The notes under the pieces: model-generated
Databases searched by the model: none
What the model saw: only the letters and a program-made list of their open reading frames with translations
What the model was told of the DNA's origin: nothing
Assembly (NCBI RefSeq): GCF_000331105.1
Contig: NC_019012.1
Coordinates: 97,820 to 161,819, forward strand
Direction of reading: 5' to 3'
DNA length: 64,000 nt
From: Fibrella aestuarina BUZ 2
GTDB taxonomy: Bacteria > Bacteroidota > Bacteroidia > Cytophagales > Spirosomataceae
Part shown: positions 55,383-62,077 of the stretch, piece by piece
How positions within the stretch are numbered: position 1 is the first letter of the stretch
How the letters are laid out: each line of letters opens with the position of its first letter
Translations under genes and position numbers: made by a program

Positions 55383-56417
55383 ATGAAAGCGGCATTTCAC
55401 CTTCTTCATCAGCACTTTTTCAAGTTAGTCATTGCCTCCTACCTGCTGGCCGCGTTGCTGCCCGGCCCCGGCACCTGGCTACGGGATGTCCAATTGGGTA
55501 CGGTTGTCATTTTTGGTGAGACCACCCGCCTGTCATTATCGTTGCTATTGCTCTCGCTGCTGCTGCTAAATGCGGGGCTGGGCATTGCGGTGCAGGATTT
55601 GTATCAGTTGCTGCGAAAACCGCAGGCGTTGTTGGCTGGTTTAGCGGCCAATCTACTTATCCCTCTGGCCTTCGCCTTTACCGTATCGAATACCATTGGT
55701 CGGTTGTGGCACAGCCCCGACGAAGTGCAGAACGTACTGGTGGGGTTGGCAATTATTGCGTCGATGCCCATCGCGGCTTCGTCAACGGCCTGGACGCAAA
55801 AAAACAACGGGAATCTGGTGCTAAGTCTGGGTCTGATTTTGCTCTCTACCACACTCAGTCCCATTCTTACTCCGGTTGGGTTAAACGCCATTGGCCTAAT
55901 TACGACCGGCGACTATTCGGAAGACTTGCACCTGCTGGCCCAAAGCGGGTCGAGCGGTTTTCTGCTCATCAGTGTGTTGCTCCCCACTATGCTGGGTGTT
56001 CTGTTACACAGCGTGCTGGGTGCTAAACGAGTGAGTCAGGTACGTCCGGTGTTGAAGGATGTAAACCTACTGGTGTTGCTGACGCTCAACTATTCAAACG
56101 CAGCCAGTGTGCTTCCCTCCGTTTTCAAGAACCCCGACTGGGACTTATTGCTCATCATCGGCATCATTACTACGCTACTCTGCCTGATCGCTTTCGCAAC
56201 GGGCTGGTGGCTGTCCCGAAAACTAAAAACATCACCCCACGACCGTTCGGCCCTAATGTTCGGGCTGGGCATGAACAACAACGGCACGGGCCTGGTCTTA
56301 GCCAATTTGGCCCTCGGCGACCATCCGCTGGTGCTGCTGCCCATTATCAGCTACAACCTGGTGCAACACATCGTGGCGGGCTGGGTTGACAGTCGGTTGC
56401 AGAAGCCAGTAGAATAG
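55383..56417 (+). CDS. Bile acid:sodium symporter (BASS)-family transporter
   Basis: 344 residues, nine or ten hydrophobic helices. Motifs GLGMNNNGTGLVLANLALGDHP near residues 296-317, ASMPIAASSTAWTQKNNGN (about 128-146) and the overall layout are those of the BASS/SBF superfamily, which includes sodium symporters and the arsenite exporter ACR3. The two crossing-helix motifs with Asn/Thr/Gly are kept. The substrate is unknown. Its promoter region shares the 11-bp repeat array with the divergent TonB receptor, so it may belong to the same regulon. Confidence 0.82.
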   Translation: MKAAFHLLHQHFFKLVIASYLLAALLPGPGTWLRDVQLGTVVIFGETTRLSLSLLLLSLLLLNAGLGIAVQDLYQLLRKPQALLAGLAANLLIPLAFAFTVSNTIGRLWHSPDEVQNVLVGLAIIASMPIAASSTAWTQKNNGNLVLSLGLILLSTTLSPILTPVGLNAIGLITTGDYSEDLHLLAQSGSSGFLLISVLLPTMLGVLLHSVLGAKRVSQVRPVLKDVNLLVLLTLNYSNAASVLPSVFKNPDWDLLLIIGIITTLLCLIAFATGWWLSRKLKTSPHDRSALMFGLGMNNNGTGLVLANLALGDHPLVLLPIISYNLVQHIVAGWVDSRLQKPVE

Positions 56418-56430
56418 GGATCAGCTATAA

Positions 56431-56862
56431 TCATCGCCAGACTAAAACTAATAACCCGGCCAAAATCAAACCACCCCCCAAAAGCAGTTTCGGCGTGACG
56501 GGTTCGCGTAGGACCACGATGGAAAGTAAAATCGTCAGGATGATGCTCCCCTTGTCAATTAAAGCCACGTCGGAGACGCGCCCTATCTGAATGGCTTTGT
56601 AATAGAAAATCCAGGAGAGCGAGGTAGTCAGACCAGATACAGCCAAAAAACCCACCGTGCGGGCGTTAAGCTGCCCAACTTCACGAATGTTCTGAAAGAG
56701 CAAAAAGTTGAGTAACACTAACCCGAATACAACCGTAGTCCGTACGGCCAAGCCCAGATCGGCACTAATGGCTTTCAGGCCCAGTTTGGCAACTACCGAG
56801 GTCAGCCCGGCAAAGAGCATCGAAATCAGGCTATAAATGACCCAGGTTGGTATCGCTTTCAT
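56431..56862 (-). CDS. Half-size EamA-family transporter
   Basis: 143 residues with five membrane helices, one EamA unit (GLTSVVAKLGLKAISADLGLAVRT and TSLSWIFYYKAIQIGRVSDVALIDKGSIILTILLSIVVLREP). Full EamA proteins have two units; half-size members act as dimers. Its ATG overlaps the stop of the kinase by 4 bp, so it is translationally coupled to the two-component genes and is probably a product of the same signal. Substrate unknown. Confidence 0.85.
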   Translation of the reverse strand: MKAIPTWVIYSLISMLFAGLTSVVAKLGLKAISADLGLAVRTTVVFGLVLLNFLLFQNIREVGQLNARTVGFLAVSGLTTSLSWIFYYKAIQIGRVSDVALIDKGSIILTILLSIVVLREPVTPKLLLGGGLILAGLLVLVWR

Positions 56863-58133
56863 CGGGTTGGAAATTGTATCGTAAATGTGTGCAAACGGCC
56901 CCGCTCATCATACGCATAGTCAGCACCCATGCGGTAGCGGTCGGCGATCTGCTTGACCAAAGCGAGACCTAAGCCGGTCGATTCCTGACGGGCAGGATTT
57001 TTAACGAAGCGGTCAAATAGCTGCTCCGGCGGGAATGGCAACGGTGGACCAACGTTCGTGATAACAAAGGCCGTCGGGCTAAGGCTTATCCGGGCGAACG
57101 TATTGGGTAGCCCATGCGTCAGCGCGTTTTTGATGAGATTACTAAACAGCATGTCGGCCAAATGCGGGTTCATCCATTGCGTTACGGCAGGTTTGATCTG
57201 AATCGCGACGGTCACCCCCCGGTGGTCGGCATAATCCGTAAAGTGGCGATGCAGTCGCTCCACTAACTCGCTCAGATTGACCAATTGCTGATCAGAAAAC
57301 TGCTGGTTTTCGATCTTGGTGAGTAGGAGTAAGCTTTTGTTAAGCTGGACCAGCCGACGTACCCATCCCTGTGCCTGATCCACGAGATATACCTGTTCCT
57401 CGGTAAGTGGTTCCGTTGCCAACAGCTGGTCAAGGTGCGTGGTAACGACAGCCAACGGCGTTTGCATCTCGTGGGCGGCATGATCGGTGAACTCTTTCTG
57501 GGTCGTAAACTGCTGATGTAGCGTCAGGCTCATATCGTTCAGGGCCACACTCAACTGATCAAATTCCGCAATGCGGCTCCGCCCGAACTGAGCGGGTGCG
57601 CGATCATTCAGTCGGTAGGCCCGCAACTGATCAATAAGCTGATAGAAGGGTTGCCACAACCGACGCGATACCCAGCTATTAAGCAGGGTCAATACGCTGA
57701 GTAACAACAAAAAGGCTCCGATAATACCCACCGACAGCATTCGGGCAATCTCGGCGAACTCACCCATCGGCTGTTTCACCACAACCAGGTACGTCTGTCC
57801 CCGAACGGGCGTAGTAGCCGTTAAGCGACGCACCGGCACGGGTTCATTCTCACGTCGGTCAAACTCTACCGTATCAGAGAAGGTAGGGACTACAAACCGC
57901 CCGTTCGGCAGGCGGACGATGTGCGGATTGTCCAAAAGGGTCTGCGTCCGGTTAAGGGGCGTTCGGGCCGATTGAAGCTGCTGCTGCACATACGCCAAAT
58001 CGCTGCTGAGTTGTTCGTCCACCTCATACCGGATGACCTGATTGATGAGCGCGTCGAACAACCATATCCCGCCCAATGCCACCGGTACGGCCACCAGCAT
58101 CAGATAGAGCAACGTTTTACGCAACAGGCTCAT
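56859..58133 (-). CDS. Sensor histidine kinase
   Basis: 424 residues: TM1 (about 10-30), a periplasmic region of about 130 residues, TM2 (about 134-156), HAMP, HisKA with HAAHEMQTPLAVV (His221), and HATPase with NLIKNALTHGLP, and ESTGLGLALVKQIADRY. The usual DxGxG G1 box is degenerate (FVITNVGPPLP), as in the QseC/PhoQ-like families with divergent ATP lids. Start codon overlaps the regulator stop by 4 bp and its own stop overlaps the EamA gene by 4 bp. Confidence 0.9.
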   Translation of the reverse strand: MSLLRKTLLYLMLVAVPVALGGIWLFDALINQVIRYEVDEQLSSDLAYVQQQLQSARTPLNRTQTLLDNPHIVRLPNGRFVVPTFSDTVEFDRRENEPVPVRRLTATTPVRGQTYLVVVKQPMGEFAEIARMLSVGIIGAFLLLLSVLTLLNSWVSRRLWQPFYQLIDQLRAYRLNDRAPAQFGRSRIAEFDQLSVALNDMSLTLHQQFTTQKEFTDHAAHEMQTPLAVVTTHLDQLLATEPLTEEQVYLVDQAQGWVRRLVQLNKSLLLLTKIENQQFSDQQLVNLSELVERLHRHFTDYADHRGVTVAIQIKPAVTQWMNPHLADMLFSNLIKNALTHGLPNTFARISLSPTAFVITNVGPPLPFPPEQLFDRFVKNPARQESTGLGLALVKQIADRYRMGADYAYDERGRLHTFTIQFPTR

Positions 58134-58807
58134 GATTGAGAAAATAAGTACCCCGCCCCATAGCGCGTTTTGATGTAATCGGGGCAGCCCGCGTCCATCA
58201 GTTTACGGCGGAGGTTTTTGATATGCGTGTAGAGAAAATCGTGCGAGTCGGCCATATCCATGTGGTCGCCCCAGACGTACTCGGCAATAGCCGCTTTGGT
58301 CAGCAGGCGGTTTGGATTTGCCATAAAAAACAGCAACAGGTGATACTCTTTCTCGGTCATCTCTAGGGGCTTTCCCTGTACCATCACCTGATGCGCCAGC
58401 GGATCGACCACAATCTCGCCGTATCGAATCAGTGTGTTACCGCCAAAAAATCGCCGACGAAGCACCGACTTGATTCGGGCATTCAATTCGGGCAGGTGAA
58501 ATGGCTTCGTGATGTAGTCATCTGATCCCAGTTCCAACCCCGTCAGCTTATCATCGAGCGAATCTTTGGCCGAGATGATGATGAGACCACTCGGCTTTTG
58601 GGCGGCTTTTAGTTGGCGAATCAGATTCAGGCCATTGCCGTCGGGCAAGCCAATATCGACCACGATGCAATCGTAATCGTAGTCGTTGAGTGCCGTTGAG
58701 GCATTGGCAAATGTGGCTGCCGTTGTGACAACATACCCTTCTTCTTCGAGGTACTGCCGCATAGCCCGCAGCAGGCTTGGCTCATCTTCGACCAGCAGAA
58801 TTTTCAT
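58130..58807 (-). CDS. OmpR-family response regulator
   Basis: 225 residues: receiver domain with VEDE (6-9), Asp51 (CIVVDIGLPDGNG) and Lys101 (ITKPFHLPEL), winged helix with LEMTEKEYHLLLFFM and SHDFLYTHIKNLRRKLMDAGC. Upstream are two perfect AATCTGTAG-type repeats with the 11-bp period and a TACGTTTG core 8 bp away; OmpR-family factors commonly bind such tandem repeats, so autoregulation is likely. The same signal before the PepSY-like and TonB receptor genes makes them likely targets. Confidence 0.93.
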   Translation of the reverse strand: MKILLVEDEPSLLRAMRQYLEEEGYVVTTAATFANASTALNDYDYDCIVVDIGLPDGNGLNLIRQLKAAQKPSGLIIISAKDSLDDKLTGLELGSDDYITKPFHLPELNARIKSVLRRRFFGGNTLIRYGEIVVDPLAHQVMVQGKPLEMTEKEYHLLLFFMANPNRLLTKAAIAEYVWGDHMDMADSHDFLYTHIKNLRRKLMDAGCPDYIKTRYGAGYLFSQS

Positions 58808-58823
58808 AACCCGGATATTCGAC

Positions 58824-58858
58824 CAAACGTACCTGGAGAATCTGTAGCCAATCTGTAG
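58824..58858 (-). promoter_or_regulatory. Two-component-regulon promoter of the RR/HK operon
   Basis: On the minus strand two perfect CTACAGATT units (58858-58850 and 58847-58839), 11 bp apart, then TACGTTTG (58831-58824). The repeats cover the -33 region, fitting activation by a PhoB/OmpR-type factor. Confidence 0.72.
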
Positions 58859-58874
58859 TAGCTACCAGGGGCCG

Positions 58875-59576
58875 TCAACCAAACAGCCGGGCTACGCCGA
58901 AAGCCGCTGCCGCAGCTAAGGCTCCGATTAGCATCACTTTGAAAGCTCCGGTCAAGGCTGGTTGCCCGGTCACTTTGCTTTTGAAATAGCCGAACACGAA
59001 CAGGCAAAGCAACGTTACCCCACACGAATAAAGCAGTGCCTGATGCGGCTGCGTCACGAAAAAATAAGGAGCCAGTGGCACCAAACCGCCCAGCACATAC
59101 GACGCGCCGATAGTGAAGGCACTCTTGGTGGCCCGGTTCGGGTCCGGCTCGTCGAGGCCCAGTTCATACTTCATCATGAAGTCGATCCACTTGGTTTTGT
59201 CGCGGGCCAGCTCATCGGCGACAGCTATTTGCAGGGCTGGACTCAGGCCCATATGGGCGAACACTTCCCGCACTTCTTCTTTTTCCCGCTCCGGTACGGT
59301 TTCCACTTCCAGCGACTCGCGTCGCCGTTCAGACTCATAGTGATCCTGTTCGGTACGGCCCGCCAGATATCCGCCCAGCCCCATCGCAATGGAACCAGCC
59401 ACAATCTCGGCAATGCCTGCTGTGACGACCAAAGAAGAATTTGCAACGGCCCCGCTCAGGCCAGCCGCCAGTGCGAACGGAACCGTCAGCCCATCGGACA
59501 TACCGATGACGATGTCCGAAATCATGTCGGAGCTACGGAGATGCTGCTCGTGATGGATATACCCAACGTCTGCCAT
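58875..59576 (-). CDS. VIT1/CCC1-family metal transporter
   Basis: 233 residues. Signature SDMISDIVIGMSDGLTVPFALAAGLSGA in TM1, AEIVAGSIAMGLGGYLAGRTEQDHYESERRRE in TM2, an acidic cytosolic helical part (EEVREVFAHMGLSPALQIAVADEL), and three more helices. These proteins move Fe(II) or Mn(II) out of the cytosol (vacuole in plants). Last gene of a minus-strand run after the MFS gene (42 bp gap), so it may be co-transcribed with the pump operon. Metal substrate Fe or Mn inferred from family. Confidence 0.9.
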   Translation of the reverse strand: MADVGYIHHEQHLRSSDMISDIVIGMSDGLTVPFALAAGLSGAVANSSLVVTAGIAEIVAGSIAMGLGGYLAGRTEQDHYESERRRESLEVETVPEREKEEVREVFAHMGLSPALQIAVADELARDKTKWIDFMMKYELGLDEPDPNRATKSAFTIGASYVLGGLVPLAPYFFVTQPHQALLYSCGVTLLCLFVFGYFKSKVTGQPALTGAFKVMLIGALAAAAAFGVARLFG

Positions 59577-59618
59577 AGTGTATATTGAAAGGGTAATTCA
59601 GAGGTGAAGCACTATTAT

Positions 59619-60830
59619 TCAGGTACGTTTAAAAATAAGCAACGTGACCAGCCAGCAACTCAACGCGACCAACCCACCCAGCCAAAACGTTTGGGTGGAA
59701 AACTGACCGCCCAGCCATCCCGCCAGAGGGTATCCGATAGCCCACCAGGCGTGTGACCAGGCAAAGTGCGCACCATATACACGCCCCTGTTCAGCCGGAG
59801 GGATACGTTCTGCAATCAAAAATTGGTTAGGCATCTCGGCTAAGCTTTGCCCCACGCCGGCTACGGCCCAACCTACAACCAGCATCGTGAACGAGACCTC
59901 ATGCGCCGGAATAATGGCAATCCCGGTTACCAACGCCCCAATCAACGCAATCGTAGGTAAACTGAACCGGCGCGTCAGCATCGATACCCCAAAGGCCGCC
60001 AGGGTGGCACCAACGCCGAAGCCTGACATCACCCACCCGTACTGCTGATCATCCCGCCCCAACTCGCCCTTGACCAGGCCAACGGTGTTGACCAGAATTT
60101 GAGCACCCGCCAGGGCTGCTGTCAGTTCCATCAGGAGTGCGAACCGGATAGCAGGCTGCCCGAACAATCGTTGCGTTCCCTGACGAACATCCTGCCATAG
60201 TCTTGTATCGGCAGGGGGGCGGTTTGTTGCCAGCTTAGGCCAGGCGGATTGGGGTAACGTTGCAATGAGTACACCCGCCAGCAGGAAGGACAACGCGTCC
60301 AGCCAGAATAGCTGTTGCACCCCTATCAGCCCCGCCAGCGACCCCGCCAGTCCCGGCCCCAATACACCCAGTAACTGGTACGTGGTATTGGACAGCGTAA
60401 TGGCCTGTTGGGCATCTGCCGGGTTGGTGACAAACTGAGGGATTGTGGCTTTGTAAGCGGGTGTAAAGAACGCATTGAATATGTTTAGCCCCACGATCAA
60501 TCCGTACACCTGCCAAGTTTGAGTAACAAACGGAAAAAGGCCAACCACGATCATCCGGCCCACATGGGTTGTGATAAGAATGGTTTGGCGGGCATAACGG
60601 TCGGCCCACACGCCCGCCAGTGGGGCGAACAGAATAAAGGCACTAACCCGCAGTGTAAGCGCAGTTGCCAGTATGGTTGCGGCCTGTTGTTTCGCCAGAT
60701 TGTAAGCAAGTAGTGCAATGCCTACCCAGGTGAATGCATCCCCCACTAAACTGATTGTTTCCGCTGTGTAGAGTCGGGCAAAAGCCCGATTCCGCAGGCT
60801 GGCAAACGGGGCAAACAGAGTTTGTATCAT
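59619..60830 (-). CDS. MFS transporter (EntS/NreB-like)
   Basis: 403 residues, twelve helices, of the MFS_3/EntS group (FARLYTAETISLVGDAFTWVGIALLAYNL, GVWADRYARQTILI, PNQFLIAERIPPAEQGRVYG). Members include the enterobactin exporter EntS and the nickel exporter NreB; the His-rich tail of NreB is absent, so nickel export is only a possibility. It is downstream of CzcB by 11 bp, suggesting a metal or siderophore role. Confidence 0.88.
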   Translation of the reverse strand: MIQTLFAPFASLRNRAFARLYTAETISLVGDAFTWVGIALLAYNLAKQQAATILATALTLRVSAFILFAPLAGVWADRYARQTILITTHVGRMIVVGLFPFVTQTWQVYGLIVGLNIFNAFFTPAYKATIPQFVTNPADAQQAITLSNTTYQLLGVLGPGLAGSLAGLIGVQQLFWLDALSFLLAGVLIATLPQSAWPKLATNRPPADTRLWQDVRQGTQRLFGQPAIRFALLMELTAALAGAQILVNTVGLVKGELGRDDQQYGWVMSGFGVGATLAAFGVSMLTRRFSLPTIALIGALVTGIAIIPAHEVSFTMLVVGWAVAGVGQSLAEMPNQFLIAERIPPAEQGRVYGAHFAWSHAWWAIGYPLAGWLGGQFSTQTFWLGGLVALSCWLVTLLIFKRT

Positions 60831-60841
60831 TGGAGCAGGGT

Positions 60842-62062
60842 TTATTCCTCTTCGCTGTTATTTAGTTTAGAAAGCAGACTATATGCACCGTTGACAATGA
60901 TGGGGGTTTGTTGCGGATCGAGGTCGGGCGGCAGGGTTACGGCCACGTACCCACCTTCACGCACACCCGTTCGGATAGGGATCTGCCGGAACTGGTACGT
61001 GGCTGGCTTAGCCTGTTTGCGCTCCAGCACATACATCAGCGATTGACCCTGATAACCTACGACGGCAGCTTCGGGCAGGGCAGTAAGGGGCTGCGTCTTC
61101 ACATCGACCTGCGCCGTTACGTAGCCACCCGGAATCATGTCGCTGGCGTACCCGTCGGGATGAGCCAGCACCGAAACCGTGCGGTCGGCGGCAATGGACT
61201 TGCCGATGAGGAAAATGTTGCCCCGGTGCGCCAGCGTTGCGTCACCCCCCATACCGAAACGCACTACCTGCCCCGTGCGGATGCGGCTAATGTCTTTCTC
61301 AAAAATGTTGAGCCGAACGTGCAGGTGATCGACGTTGGTGATCTCTGCCAATACATCCGCCGGGTTGACGAACCTCCCGTTGTTCACGGGTACGTTGGTA
61401 ATGAAACCTGATACCGGCGCATGGACGGTGAGGGTACGGGTCAGGTTACTGGGGGTTAGGTTAGCCGGATTGATCCGCAGAATCGCCAGCCGTTGAGCGA
61501 GGCCCGCCAGTTGCGCCTGTAAGCTCTGCCGGTTCGAGCGGGTCTGCTGAAACACCTTCAGCGCGTTGATATTGTCTCGACTGAGTTCCTGCTGCCGGGC
61601 GTACTCCAGATCGGCATAATCGAGTTTAGCTTTGGTGTCTAAGTAATCCTGCTGCACCTGAATGTAATCGGGGTTTTCGAGCACCACCAGCGGTTGTCCT
61701 TTTCGCACACGCATCCCCGGCTCCAGTTGAATGCGCCGGATGTAGCCTCCAAACGGCACCGAGACCGAGACCATGTTTTGCGCCGGTACGTCGATTACGC
61801 CGTTAACCTTCAGTGTCGTGCTTAGGGTGCGGGGCGTGGGTTGCCCCAGTCGAATGGCGGCTACATCGTACTGCGCCTGCGTGAGCGACACCCGCACTGG
61901 CTGGTTCGCCTTCGCCTGGCTTGAATCAGAGGTTACCGGAGCCGATTGTGCTGTCTTTCCCTCGGCGTTGGCCGTCTCGTTCGAGCCACAGCCCGACACC
62001 CCGACGACCGAGGCACACAGACCTACCAGCGCGGCCAGTTGACGAATTGATATTGACTTCAT
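60842..62062 (-). CDS. czcB: CzcB-like RND adaptor lipoprotein
   Basis: 406 residues. Signal/lipobox VVGVSGC (Cys25). Lipoyl and hairpin regions (PGMRVRKGQPLVVLENPDYIQVQQDYLDTKAKLDYADLEYARQQELSRDNINALKVFQQ) are very like the adaptor at 30700-31986, which shares ARQKELSEQNVSALKVFQQ. It lacks that protein's His-rich loop. It follows the pump-channel fusion by 15 bp, the same order as in the first Czc-like module, so the two modules are paralogues. Confidence 0.9.
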   Translation of the reverse strand: MKSISIRQLAALVGLCASVVGVSGCGSNETANAEGKTAQSAPVTSDSSQAKANQPVRVSLTQAQYDVAAIRLGQPTPRTLSTTLKVNGVIDVPAQNMVSVSVPFGGYIRRIQLEPGMRVRKGQPLVVLENPDYIQVQQDYLDTKAKLDYADLEYARQQELSRDNINALKVFQQTRSNRQSLQAQLAGLAQRLAILRINPANLTPSNLTRTLTVHAPVSGFITNVPVNNGRFVNPADVLAEITNVDHLHVRLNIFEKDISRIRTGQVVRFGMGGDATLAHRGNIFLIGKSIAADRTVSVLAHPDGYASDMIPGGYVTAQVDVKTQPLTALPEAAVVGYQGQSLMYVLERKQAKPATYQFRQIPIRTGVREGGYVAVTLPPDLDPQQTPIIVNGAYSLLSKLNNSEEE

Positions 62063-62077
62063 ATTGTTTGTGTATGA

